Source: CAUYXS01 sp965248495 (lineage in GTDB: Bacteria; Chloroflexota; Dehalococcoidia; Lucifugimonadales; Australimonadaceae). From it: a stretch of 64,000 nucleotides of DNA. Under the pieces are notes generated by a model. It worked only from the letters and a program-made list of their open reading frames with translations, was not told the origin of the DNA and ran no database searches. A program made the translations under genes and the position numbers. Location: positions 1,736,001 to 1,800,000 of the forward strand of contig CBDFJL010000003.1 in NCBI GenBank assembly GCA_965248495.1, read 5' to 3'. Shown in pieces: positions 17,451 through 26,045 of the stretch (position 1 is its first letter; each line of letters starts with the position of its first letter).

Positions 17451-18068
17451 ATGCCCGACGCGTCGAGAGTTCGGCGAGTGCTGTTCCTGCCGGGCGCGAG
17501 CGGGGTCGGGCGCTTCTGGCAGCCCGTGATCGACCGCCTCACGCTGTCCGTGGAGCACGTGGCGTTCGACTATCCCGGATTCGGCGGCAACCCTCCGGAC
17601 CCTAAGCTGGCGTCGCTGGACGATCTGACCGACTGGATCGAGACGTACATCGATCGTCCGGTCGACATCCTCGCGCAGTCCATGGGTGGGGTGATGGCCA
17701 TGCAATTGGCGCTTCGACAACATCGTCTCGTGCGCCACCTGGTGCTGACCGGGACCTCGGGCGGTATCTCGATGGCCCCGTTTGACCCGGAGGACTCGCG
17801 GGCCGAGTACAGGCGGGAGGCCCCTGGCAACCCGGACTGGTTCGCCGACGACCGGACCGACCTGTCGAAGCGCGTCGCCAATCTACCGGTGCCTTGCCTG
17901 CTCATCTTCCGTACGCGGGACGCGACGGCCCCCCAAGCCGTCGGCGAGCACCTGCAGCGGCTGCTGCCTGACGCCGAGTTGATGACCGTCGATACCGACA
18001 GCCACTTCTTCGTGCGCGACATGCCGGACTGCGTGGCGCCGTACATTCAGGCGTTCCTTGACACCTGA
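17451..18068 (+). CDS. Small alpha/beta hydrolase
   Basis: The 205-residue protein is a compact alpha/beta hydrolase without a large cap domain. It has the oxyanion strand LFLPGASGVGRFW, FDYPGFGG, the nucleophile elbow AQSMGG (Ser about 79), an acid region LIFRTRDATAP and the histidine in DTDSHFF near the C-terminus. The elbow has A-x-S-x-G where G-x-S-x-G is usual. An esterase or thioesterase-like role is plausible but unassigned. Its 3' end is part of a four-copy 24-base tandem repeat that runs through the stop codon. An extended -10 lies directly before the ATG. Confidence 0.8.
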   Translation: MPDASRVRRVLFLPGASGVGRFWQPVIDRLTLSVEHVAFDYPGFGGNPPDPKLASLDDLTDWIETYIDRPVDILAQSMGGVMAMQLALRQHRLVRHLVLTGTSGGISMAPFDPEDSRAEYRREAPGNPDWFADDRTDLSKRVANLPVPCLLIFRTRDATAPQAVGEHLQRLLPDAELMTVDTDSHFFVRDMPDCVAPYIQAFLDT

Positions 18069-18145
18069 GGGCAGGCGTTCCTTGACACTTGAGGGCAGGC
18101 GTTCCTTGACACCGAAGGGCAGGCATTCCTCGACACCTGACGGGC
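18051..18145 (+). repeat. 24-bp tandem repeat spanning a stop codon (four copies)
   Basis: Units of GCGTTCCTTGACACCTGAGG plus four bases start at 18051, 18075, 18099 and 18123. The first holds the last codons and TGA of the hydrolase. Two of the next three copies keep a stop in the same frame and the third has GAA in its place. The copies differ by a few substitutions. Confidence 0.85.
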
Positions 18146-18219
18146 CGGCGTCGCTACCCTTGCGGGCCCGGAGGTAGTACCCTCGCCGTCCGCACGATTC
18201 GGCCACCAAGGAGCCAGGC

Positions 18220-19083
18220 ATGACCACGAGCACGCAACTCACCGAAGAGAACACGAGCAAGACCATCGAGGCGGGTGGTACGACCCTCCACTACCACGAC
18301 ATCGGGACGGGCGACCCGCTGATCATGCTCCACTCGTACGGGCCTGGGACGACTGCGTGGATCACCTTCCACAAGAACTTCCCCGAGCTCTCCAAGCACT
18401 TCCGTTGCGTCGCCATGGACCTGCCGAACTTCGCCAAGAGCGGCCCGCTGGTTTACGACGAGCCCACCCACGTCCACCAGGCGAAAGCCGCGCTGGCCCT
18501 GATGGACGCCCTTGGTATCCAGAAGGCCCACATCCTTGGCAACTCGCAGGGTGGCCAGACCGCCCTCACGTTCGCCTACCTGTTCCCCGACCGCATCAAC
18601 AAGCTCGTCTGGGGCGGCGGCCACATCGGTACAGCGGGCGGCTACCCCAACGAGTACCTGCTGGCCAACAAGCAGGAAGAAGGTATCCGCGCCGCCCGCG
18701 AAGCGGGGACAAACCCGACTCACGAGAACTTCCGCCGCTACTTGGAGCTCCACATCGTCGATCACAGCCTGATCACCGACGAGCTAGTGGACTACGTGCT
18801 GAAGCAGCACACGGGACGGCCGGACCTGACCGAGGCACGCGCCAAGTCCGTCAGCGAACCCTATGACCACAGCCGTAACATCATGGACATCAAGGCGCCG
18901 ACGCTGGTCATCTGGGGCCGCAACGACCGCACGTGCCTTTTCGAGATTGGCATCAACGCTCTGAACCTCATCCCGAACTCCCGGCTGACCGTGCTCAAGG
19001 ACACTGGCCACTGGTCGCCCTTCGAGAAGCCGGCCGAGTACAACGCCCACGTCATCGACTTCCTGACCGGCGACTGGGCATAG
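18220..19083 (+). CDS. Alpha/beta hydrolase, meta-cleavage-product hydrolase-like
   Basis: This 287-residue protein resembles C-C bond hydrolases of aromatic ring degradation (BphD/MhpC/HsaD group). The triad is S109 in GNSQGG, D236 in IWGRNDRT and H264 in DTGHWSPFE. It shares the N-terminal LTEENTSKTIEAGG block with the two hydrolases at 28303 and 29175, so the three are paralogues. The oxyanion segment, HGGGPGASGWSNF in the other two, reads HSYGPGTTAWITF here, so substrate or chemistry may differ. It heads a plus-strand run with a cupin (40-base gap) and a glutamate-type dehydrogenase (62-base gap). The start follows AAGGAG. Confidence 0.87.
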   Translation: MTTSTQLTEENTSKTIEAGGTTLHYHDIGTGDPLIMLHSYGPGTTAWITFHKNFPELSKHFRCVAMDLPNFAKSGPLVYDEPTHVHQAKAALALMDALGIQKAHILGNSQGGQTALTFAYLFPDRINKLVWGGGHIGTAGGYPNEYLLANKQEEGIRAAREAGTNPTHENFRRYLELHIVDHSLITDELVDYVLKQHTGRPDLTEARAKSVSEPYDHSRNIMDIKAPTLVIWGRNDRTCLFEIGINALNLIPNSRLTVLKDTGHWSPFEKPAEYNAHVIDFLTGDWA

Positions 19084-19123
19084 CAGCCACCCGCGTATTC
19101 CACCCAACCGAAGGAGAGAACCA

Positions 19124-19426
19124 ATGGCCTACATCGACCCGATCGAAGCTTCCCCCGCCAACTACAAGCTGCTGCTCGAGGACGGCAACCGCCGTCTTGT
19201 CGAGATGACGCTGAAGGCCGGCGAATCGGACATCGAGCACTCCCACCCCGGCGAGCTGGTCTACTTCATCACCGGCGGGAAGATCAAAGTGCACCTTCCC
19301 GGCGGCGAGTCCATGGAGGTCGAGCTGCCGGACGGGGCGACCATGGCGCACGAGGCGTGGACCCATACCGTGGAGAACATCGGAACGACCGACGTCCACG
19401 CGATCATCTTCGAGACCAAAGAGTAG
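19124..19426 (+). CDS. Small cupin-domain protein
   Basis: The 100-residue single-domain protein has the cupin metal-binding layout. Motif 1 is HSHPGELVYFITGGKIKVHL with H-x-H and E, and motif 2 contains HEAWTHTVENIGTTD. Cupins of this size are isomerases, dioxygenases or small-molecule sensors; the specific role is unknown. It follows AAGGAGAG and sits between the hydrolase and the dehydrogenase gene, probably in one transcript. Confidence 0.85.
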   Translation: MAYIDPIEASPANYKLLLEDGNRRLVEMTLKAGESDIEHSHPGELVYFITGGKIKVHLPGGESMEVELPDGATMAHEAWTHTVENIGTTDVHAIIFETKE

Positions 19427-19488
19427 ACACCCACGCGCGACAGCCGAGGCGCGCCAAACGCGTCCTCGGCCAGTAGGGGACTTGTCGA

Positions 19489-20736
19489 ATGGACCAGCAA
19501 GGCCGCAGCTCCAAGCGCGACGTTGACCTCTTCGTGGATCAAGCCGCGGCGCGACTCGGCCTCTCGGAGGGCATGCGCCAGATACTGACCATGCCGTGGC
19601 GCGAAATGGATGTCGCGTTGCCCGTCCGCATGGATGACGGCAGCGTCCGCGTGTTCGCCGGCTCGCGAGTCCAGCACAATGGCGCCCGCGGCCCCTACAA
19701 GGGAGGCATTCGCTACCACCCGCGAGCGGACCAGGACGAGGTCCGGGCCCTCGCATCGTTGATGACGTGGAAGACGGCGCTGCTGGACGTCCCATTCGGT
19801 GGCGCGAAGGGAGGCGTTGCCGTCGATCCCCATGAGCTGAGCAACGATGAGCTGAACCGGCTCACACGGCGCTACGTCATGAATATCGAGCACATCATTG
19901 GGCCGCATCGGGACATCCCCGCGCCTGACATGGGGACCAACGCACTGACGATGGCCTGGTTTATGGACGCCTACGGTGCCATCAACGGGCACAACCCGGC
20001 CTGCGTCACCGGGAAGCCGGTTGAGATCGGGGGCTCGCTGGGCCGCGAGGCGGCGACCGGCCGTGGCGCCTACTTCGTGCTCAAGGAGGCGGCGCCCGAC
20101 CTCGGTATCGACCTCAAGAACGCGAGGGTGGTCGTGCAGGGGTTCGGCAACGTCGGGTCTTGGTTTGCTCGCATCGCGTCAGAGGCTGGGATGCGCATCG
20201 TGGCAGTATCCGACCACCGTGGAGGGATCGCCAACGACAAGGGGCTGAATGTCACGAGCCTCGTGGAGCACACCAGGCAAGGGGGCTCAGTGGCCGGCTT
20301 CGCCGGTGGGGACGCGATCCGCAACGAGGACTTGCTCTGCTTGGACTGCGACGTGCTGGTGCCCGCCGCCATCGAGAACGTCATCACGAGCGATAATGCG
20401 GCCGCGATCAGCACGAGGGTCGTCCTTGAGGCGGCCAACCATCCCACAACACCGGAGGCCGACGCCATCTTGCTGAAGCGAGGAATCCCGGTCCTGCCGG
20501 ACATCCTCGTCAATGGCGGCGGCGTCACGGTGTCCTACTTCGAGTGGACCCAGAACCTCCAGCAGTTCCACTGGGACGAGGAGCGGGTCAACTCGGAGCT
20601 GCTCTCGAGGATGACCGCCGCGTACCGGGCCGTCTCCGAGACCGTAGCACGAGAGGGCGTCTCCCACCGCGAGGCCGCCTTCCTCATCGGTGTCCAGCGT
20701 GTCGCCCGCGCCGTGGAGCTGCGCGGCTACGTCTAG
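19489..20736 (+). CDS. Glu/Leu/Phe/Val dehydrogenase (glutamate dehydrogenase type)
   Basis: The 415-residue enzyme carries the substrate block PYKGGIRYHP, the catalytic lysine region VPFGGAKGGVAVDP, PAPDMGTN, and a Rossmann NAD(P) site VVVQGFGNVGSWFA. The length and P-x-GG motifs match hexameric NAD(P)-dependent glutamate dehydrogenases, which interconvert glutamate and 2-oxoglutarate plus ammonia. Leucine or phenylalanine specificity cannot be excluded. It is the last gene of a short plus-strand run and converges on the PEP-utilising enzyme gene with a 30-base gap. Confidence 0.92.
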   Translation: MDQQGRSSKRDVDLFVDQAAARLGLSEGMRQILTMPWREMDVALPVRMDDGSVRVFAGSRVQHNGARGPYKGGIRYHPRADQDEVRALASLMTWKTALLDVPFGGAKGGVAVDPHELSNDELNRLTRRYVMNIEHIIGPHRDIPAPDMGTNALTMAWFMDAYGAINGHNPACVTGKPVEIGGSLGREAATGRGAYFVLKEAAPDLGIDLKNARVVVQGFGNVGSWFARIASEAGMRIVAVSDHRGGIANDKGLNVTSLVEHTRQGGSVAGFAGGDAIRNEDLLCLDCDVLVPAAIENVITSDNAAAISTRVVLEAANHPTTPEADAILLKRGIPVLPDILVNGGGVTVSYFEWTQNLQQFHWDEERVNSELLSRMTAAYRAVSETVAREGVSHREAAFLIGVQRVARAVELRGYV

Positions 20737-20766
20737 CCTCCGCGCGACCACGCTCAGACGCAACCG

Positions 20767-23322
20767 CTAGTCGGGGTAGAGCTCGACGACGGCGTTGGTC
20801 CCATCGACGGCGATCCGCTGGCCCGACATGATCACCTCGGTCGCCTCTTGGGTCATCAGCACCGCGGGGATTCCGTACTCGCGGGCGACCAGCGCGGCGT
20901 GCTGGAACACGGCGCCCTCGTCGAGGACGATGCCGGCGAGCAGCGGGAAGATAGGCGTCCAGTCGGGCCCGGCGTTTCGGGCGACGAGGATGTCACCCGG
21001 TGCCACTCGCGGCGGGGTTGGGCTGGGCATGCTGACGATCGCGTTCCCAACGGCTCGGCCGGGTGACGCACCGACGCCGCGCAGGACGGCGCCGTTCAGG
21101 CCGGCGTCCGGCGGCGGCCCACCTCCTTGGCCCCGGCGTCGCTGCGGCGCCGGCCCATGGCCGATCAGCGCGGGCGCGTGCAGCAGCATCTGCTCGGCGA
21201 ATTCGCCCTTGCGCTGCTCGATGCGCTCGCGCACATCCCCGGATTCGCCGGTGGCAAGCGAGCCCAGCTCGTCGAGGCGCAGGTGGAACACGTCGCCGGG
21301 CGCGCCGATGCGACCCTCGCGGGCGAGTCCAACGCCCAGGTCGTGTATCGCTTCGCGGAAGAGGCCATTGATGCCCTGCTCCATGAAGTGGTTGTGGTCC
21401 TCCATCCGCCGCACGTTGTTCTTGGCCCAGTGCAGGTACCATTCGAACGCGCCCAGGCGCTCCGGGTCGTGCGCCAGGCGCCTGCGGGTGCGACGGATCG
21501 CCGCGTATCGCGAGCGGCGCGCACGACGCTCGCTCGCCTCGAGGGCCCCGGTGTCCTGCTCGGCGTAGGAGGCCACGAGCCCCAGCGGCTGGCTCGGGTC
21601 CATGTTCCACGTGGGTGACTCAAAGTCGGTTGCGGACCCGAACCCTTGGCCCGTACGGGTGCCGTGTTTGTTCAGCAGACGCCGGAGGAGGGCGTTGAGC
21701 TGCCGGAGGGGCGGGTGATCCCTGAGCGCTGACGCATCGAGCGCGGGAAAATCCCTGGCCGCGAAGATGCGGCTGAGCGTCGCGTCGTCACGCACGACAC
21801 GCGCCAAGCGGCGCAGGCGGCCGACCAGACGGGTCGTCTCGTTGGAGATAGCCTGAAGCAGCTCCCCGGACTCAACCTCTGGGCGGCCCGTGAGCGCGGC
21901 GAACTCCTTGGGCCACTCTGGCCGGAAGCCCCCGGCCATCCGCCAATGCAGGTCGCCCATGACGAGCCCGTAGGCGTCTAGCGCGCGTAGGAAGTGTGCG
22001 TGGAGCTGGGGTGGCGAGGCCGAGCGCCACCGGAAAGCACGGAGATCGCGAATGGCCTGCCGGACCACGGGGACTATCTCGGCGTCGTAGAGCAATGCCC
22101 CGGCCTCGATGTATTGGAGGTCGGTCCGCTCTAGGGCCTCGGTCCGCTGCTGGACCTCGGTCTCCTCGACGTTCGGGCCGCGGGCGAACACGTAGCCATC
22201 GGCGATCTTGAGTATGTGGTTGCGGGCCATCGGTACGCCCGTCTCGTCGAAGCACGTCTTGGCGTGCTCGTTGTACACGTGGAGGCTGCCCTCCTGGAGC
22301 TTCGTCACCGGCCCCCGGTCCCTCAGCCAGCCGTGCTCTTCTTCCTCGGGGCTGTCCCATGTGACCTGGAACGGGCGAGGTGGCCCGGATGCGGTGACCG
22401 GCCGCATCTGCAAGAGGCTCACGCGGCCGTCGTTCACCGCGAACTCCACGTCCTTAGGACCGAGGAACAGACCGTCCGCGCGGCCGATTAGGCGCGTCAA
22501 CTCCGCGAGCTGAGGGTCGGTGAGTGAGGGGCGCTTGCGCCGCCCGCCAACCGAGGCTGACGCGAGGCCGCCGCCGGCTTTGGGCGAGTGCTTCGTGTGC
22601 TTGTCGACGACGGTCCGAGTCGTGACAGCCGCCGTCTGTTTGTCGACCGCGAAAATGTCGGCCGGCGTCGCTCCCGACACGAGTCCCTCGCCAAGGCCGA
22701 AGGTCGCGTTGACCCAGAGGTGAGTCTCGCTTCCGGAGACGGGATCGCGCGTGAAGGCGACACCGGAGGCGTCGGCGTCGACGAGCTCCTGGACGACCAC
22801 GGCCATCGCCACCGATTCGTTCGGGATGTTCGCCAGCAGCCTGTAGGAGACGGCCCGCGTTGTGAACAGCGAAACCCAGACGTCGAGGACGGACGCCACT
22901 ACGTCGTCAGCAGAGGTGATGTTCAGGAAGGAGTCGTAGAGGCCCGCAAAGCTGGCCCGCTCCAGGTCCTCGCCGGTCGCCGACGAGCGCACCGACACCG
23001 AAGGACAGCCGAGCTGAGCGTGCGCGGTCCGTATCGCGGCCGCCACGTCGTCAGGGATGCCGGCGATGGTCACGGCGGAGCGAAGGGCACCGGCATGACG
23101 GTCGAGCGCCTCCCAGTCCGAGGGCCCCAACGCCGCCAGCTCGTGTGTCGTGTGGTCGGGGACCGCGAAGCCGCCAAGGGCGAAGGCGTCGGTGGTGACG
23201 ACAAAGCCCGTTGGGGTCGGGAGGCCGGCCGCCCGCATCTTTGCCAGCATGGCGCCCTTCGAGCCGGCCACCTTCGGTAGCCGGGCTGCCGGATCGTCGA
23301 GCGAGTAGGTCAGGATGGGCAT
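20767..23322 (-). CDS. PEP synthase / rifampicin phosphotransferase-like enzyme
   Basis: The 851-residue protein starts with an ATP-grasp PEP-synthase domain (KGAMLAKM, SVRSSATGEDLERASFAG, SGVAFTRDPVSG). It has a long central region of about 400 residues and ends in a swivelling phosphohistidine domain, GAVFQHAALVAREYGIPAV, with the histidine near residue 808. The C-terminal TIM barrel of true PEP synthase is absent. This ATP-domain / substrate-domain / His-domain order and the length match rifampicin phosphotransferase, which phosphorylates a small molecule with ATP. The true substrate is unknown and need not be an antibiotic. The start at 23322 precedes the conserved MPILTYSLDD segment, with only a weak ribosome site. 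Confidence 0.85.
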   Translation of the reverse strand: MPILTYSLDDPAARLPKVAGSKGAMLAKMRAAGLPTPTGFVVTTDAFALGGFAVPDHTTHELAALGPSDWEALDRHAGALRSAVTIAGIPDDVAAAIRTAHAQLGCPSVSVRSSATGEDLERASFAGLYDSFLNITSADDVVASVLDVWVSLFTTRAVSYRLLANIPNESVAMAVVVQELVDADASGVAFTRDPVSGSETHLWVNATFGLGEGLVSGATPADIFAVDKQTAAVTTRTVVDKHTKHSPKAGGGLASASVGGRRKRPSLTDPQLAELTRLIGRADGLFLGPKDVEFAVNDGRVSLLQMRPVTASGPPRPFQVTWDSPEEEEHGWLRDRGPVTKLQEGSLHVYNEHAKTCFDETGVPMARNHILKIADGYVFARGPNVEETEVQQRTEALERTDLQYIEAGALLYDAEIVPVVRQAIRDLRAFRWRSASPPQLHAHFLRALDAYGLVMGDLHWRMAGGFRPEWPKEFAALTGRPEVESGELLQAISNETTRLVGRLRRLARVVRDDATLSRIFAARDFPALDASALRDHPPLRQLNALLRRLLNKHGTRTGQGFGSATDFESPTWNMDPSQPLGLVASYAEQDTGALEASERRARRSRYAAIRRTRRRLAHDPERLGAFEWYLHWAKNNVRRMEDHNHFMEQGINGLFREAIHDLGVGLAREGRIGAPGDVFHLRLDELGSLATGESGDVRERIEQRKGEFAEQMLLHAPALIGHGPAPQRRRGQGGGPPPDAGLNGAVLRGVGASPGRAVGNAIVSMPSPTPPRVAPGDILVARNAGPDWTPIFPLLAGIVLDEGAVFQHAALVAREYGIPAVLMTQEATEVIMSGQRIAVDGTNAVVELYPD

Positions 23323-23509
23323 ATGTCGTCGGGCCCCGTAGGGCTGGCGCCAGCGAGAACCGGCGCGACCCCGGGCAAGGCTAGTGCCGGCCGGCCGTTG
23401 GGTCAATCGTGGAGGAACAGCTCGTCGCCGGGGTCGCACCGGCAGAACTCCCGTCTTCCCTCTCCGGGCTAGGGAATCTTTTGCGAGAGGAAAGGTCTCG
23501 GCAACAGGG

Positions 23510-23541
23510 AAGTGGGGCCACCCGTTCGGGTGGCCCCACTT
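23510..23541 (-). terminator. Strong hairpin terminator after TAXI gene
   Basis: AAGTGGGGCCACCCG and its perfect complement CGGGTGGCCCCACTT are separated by two bases, giving a 14-15 bp stem 30 bases after the TAXI gene stop. No long T-run follows on the minus strand, but the stem is the strongest inverted repeat I found in the window. Confidence 0.75.
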
Positions 23542-23570
23542 CGTGAGGTCCTAAGCTGCGGGACGGCTTG

Positions 23571-24719
23571 CTACTGAGCGGCCTGCCATTCCCTAAGGCC
23601 CTCGATCCCGTACGTCACGCCGTGCTCCTCGTAGGCACGCCGAGCGGCGGGGTGGAAGGCGTCCTGCGACACGAAGACGTGGCCCAGGCGCTCCTTCCAG
23701 GGACGTGAGATGAACGGGAAGCTCTGGTCCGCCATGTCGCGGTTGTCGAGCAGCGCGTTCATCATCTGGTAGATCACCTCGTCCTCCGCGTCGGGCGAGG
23801 TCCAAAGCAGCACGGAGATGCCGGCCGGGCAGGTCATGTCGCGCCGGACGAGGTCGTAGTCGACGCGTGCCGCGTCACGGAGCGCCCCCTTTGGGACGGC
23901 CAGCGGCTGGAGCAGATTGGCTGCGTCCCAGGGTGGGTTGGCCGCCCGGGCCTTGTCCAGCAAGTCGGGAGGTATGTCTACCAGCCACAGCTCGCCCGTG
24001 GTCTGGGCGATCTGATTCTGGGATGGCGTCAGGGCCGAGCCCTTGGCGCCACCGAATATGATGCCGGTCCCGGCCGCGTGCACTTCGCGGTCCTTCAGCG
24101 CATCCTCACCACGCTTCGCACTCTGCACTATCTGGACCTGGTCCCTGACACCGGCAGCCTCAATGGCCATGTCGATGATGATCGGCAGCACGCTGCCCTG
24201 CGTGCCTGGGTGGATTCGCTTGCCGACCAAGTCCGCGACGGTGACGATGCTCGGGTCGATGGTGGTGATAGTGGTGCAGGCGGCCGGGAAGATACCGTAG
24301 AGGGCTACGGGGTCCGGCTTGACGATGCCGCTGCCACTGATGTCGATCCCTTGCGCCCAGAGGCCGCGAGTCTCTTCGTTGATGTAGAAGAGGGTACGGT
24401 TGTAGCTCTGGGGGTTTCGGGTGAGCAGTTGCGGGACCGCCACGGCGGCGTTGGGCTCGTCCTGGTGCTCGAGTTTGATACGCCCGTTGGTTCCCGCTTC
24501 GATCATGTCCCGGATACCGACCGAGACTGTGCCGAATGGGCCCATGTTGATGATGACGTCAAAAGTCGCAGTCACGGCGCCTGGATCAGCGGTTGGGGTG
24601 GCGGTCGCCGCGGCTGAGGGCTGTGTCGGCGTGGGTGTCGGGTCGTCCCCGCCACAGGCCGCCGCGACCATCGCTACCAAGGCTAAGATGGCGAACAGCG
24701 CAATTGATCGGCGTTTCAC
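23571..24719 (-). CDS. TAXI-family TRAP transporter substrate-binding lipoprotein
   Basis: The 382-residue protein starts with a lipoprotein signal (KRRSIALFAILALVAMVAAAC; lipobox cysteine near residue 22). A Thr/Pro/Ala linker and a periplasmic TAXI solute-binding fold follow, with NPQSYNRTLFYINEETRG, IHPGTQGSVLP and FGGAKGSALTPS. It delivers a substrate, usually an organic acid, to the fused TRAP permease two genes upstream in the operon. The start is GTG at 24719, preceded by GGGAGG. The lipid anchor suggests attachment to the outer face of the membrane. A strong hairpin after its stop ends the operon. Confidence 0.9.
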   Translation of the reverse strand: MKRRSIALFAILALVAMVAAACGGDDPTPTPTQPSAAATATPTADPGAVTATFDVIINMGPFGTVSVGIRDMIEAGTNGRIKLEHQDEPNAAVAVPQLLTRNPQSYNRTLFYINEETRGLWAQGIDISGSGIVKPDPVALYGIFPAACTTITTIDPSIVTVADLVGKRIHPGTQGSVLPIIIDMAIEAAGVRDQVQIVQSAKRGEDALKDREVHAAGTGIIFGGAKGSALTPSQNQIAQTTGELWLVDIPPDLLDKARAANPPWDAANLLQPLAVPKGALRDAARVDYDLVRRDMTCPAGISVLLWTSPDAEDEVIYQMMNALLDNRDMADQSFPFISRPWKERLGHVFVSQDAFHPAARRAYEEHGVTYGIEGLREWQAAQ

Positions 24720-24832
24720 GGTCGTTCCTCCCTCATCACGTCCCAATTTGCCGCTGCCCTGGCCGCGGTGGGCCGCAGGATAGCAGGCGCCGTTTGCCTG
24801 TCAATCGCGTCTTAGCCGGGCCGAGCCGTGTG

Positions 24833-26035
24833 TTATTCGCCGTCGCCTGACCCGCCAGCGATGGGCTGCGGCTCGGTGTGCTCAGCGCGCGGGGCCGCCC
24901 CGGAGCCCTCCCCACGCGCGGTGCGGTTCGCCAGGTCGATGAAGGCCAGGCTGAACTTGTCGGGAGCGTAAAGCGGCGTGGGCGAGTGAGGCCCGTGCTT
25001 CTTTTCGTAGTCTGTCGCGCCCTTTGACATCGCCGCATCCTGCTGGTTGAACCTGCCGTTGCGCATGGAGTCCGCCCACAGGTGGTGCCACAAATGGGTC
25101 CACACCCGGGTGAGCAGATTGCCGGGGAAGTAGGCGTCGACCTGAATATAGCGGTAGTGGTCCTCATCGATGGCCACGTACCACTCGTAGTGGAACGAGC
25201 CCAGCATCGGCCAGTGAGGCACGCGCAGCACGCCAGGCATGCGTATCCCTTGGTGCCCGGTGCCCTGAATGAGCGGACCGAAGCCACCGGCCTTCGACCT
25301 GGCCCTGCGCCAGACGCGGTTGGGCGGCCACTTGCCGAGGCCCGGATAGTCGGCCTGGAGCACGCGTCCCTTCCCGGAGTGGGTCACCCATTCGCCACCG
25401 TCCACCTCGTCGGAAACGATGCGCGGTTCGTAGCCGACTCCGTGCGCGTGCCATTGGAGGAAGAGCAGCGCCATGGCGTCGTGGTGCGTGGTCGGGAAGT
25501 GGCCGGCATCCGCCTGGGCATGGTAGCGCCAGTTGCCCTCGATGATGCGATCGCGCCACTTCACGACGGTGCCATCGCGCAGCAGCAGCTTCGGGACGTC
25601 TTCGTCGAGGGGCACGGGCGCGCCGCGCCCCATCCAGATCCAGACGATGCCCTTTTGCTCCTCCAGCGGATAGGTGCGGATGCGTAGCTTGCCTACGGCG
25701 TCGCTGTCCGGCCCGTCGGACACGACAGCGACGCACGACTCGTCGGTCAGGTCAAAGGTGAAACCGTGGAACCGGCATGACAGCGTGTTGGAGCCGGGGA
25801 AGTAGTAGCGGCCCAAGCTCATCGGCACCCCCCGGTGAGGGCACTCGTCGATGACGGCATATGCCGTGCCGTTTCGGCGCGTCACGGCAACCTGCTCGCC
25901 CATGATGGCGATGCTGGTCGGCTTTGTCCCGACGTCCTTCCCGCGGCAGAGCGGGTACCAGTAGTTCTTGAAGCCCAGCGCGGCCCGGTTGAAGGGCGTT
26001 TCCGCCCGGGCGCTTCCGTTCGCGTCGATCGCCAT
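24833..26035 (-). CDS. Rieske non-haem iron oxygenase, alpha subunit
   Basis: The 400-residue protein has a Rieske cluster with C65 and H67 (CPHRG) and C87 and H90 (CRFHGF), and a catalytic domain with QADAGHFPTTHHD providing iron ligands. No beta subunit is adjacent, so it is probably a homomultimer of the ketosteroid or carbazole oxygenase kind. It starts ten bases after the TRAP permease stop, and the AGGAGG ribosome site overlaps that stop. The arrangement of uptake system, oxygenase and C-C hydrolases suggests import and ring oxidation of one compound class. Confidence 0.9.
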   Translation of the reverse strand: MAIDANGSARAETPFNRAALGFKNYWYPLCRGKDVGTKPTSIAIMGEQVAVTRRNGTAYAVIDECPHRGVPMSLGRYYFPGSNTLSCRFHGFTFDLTDESCVAVVSDGPDSDAVGKLRIRTYPLEEQKGIVWIWMGRGAPVPLDEDVPKLLLRDGTVVKWRDRIIEGNWRYHAQADAGHFPTTHHDAMALLFLQWHAHGVGYEPRIVSDEVDGGEWVTHSGKGRVLQADYPGLGKWPPNRVWRRARSKAGGFGPLIQGTGHQGIRMPGVLRVPHWPMLGSFHYEWYVAIDEDHYRYIQVDAYFPGNLLTRVWTHLWHHLWADSMRNGRFNQQDAAMSKGATDYEKKHGPHSPTPLYAPDKFSLAFIDLANRTARGEGSGAAPRAEHTEPQPIAGGSGDGE

Positions 26036-26045
26036 CGGGTGCCTC

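Noticed and set aside
23323..23509. Possible cobalamin-type riboswitch before the PEP-utilising enzyme (GGGAAGAC and CCGGTGCGACCCCGG on the minus strand)
   Set aside because: The conserved GCCACTG B12-box and the usual core spacing are missing; a covariance-model search would be needed to reopen this.
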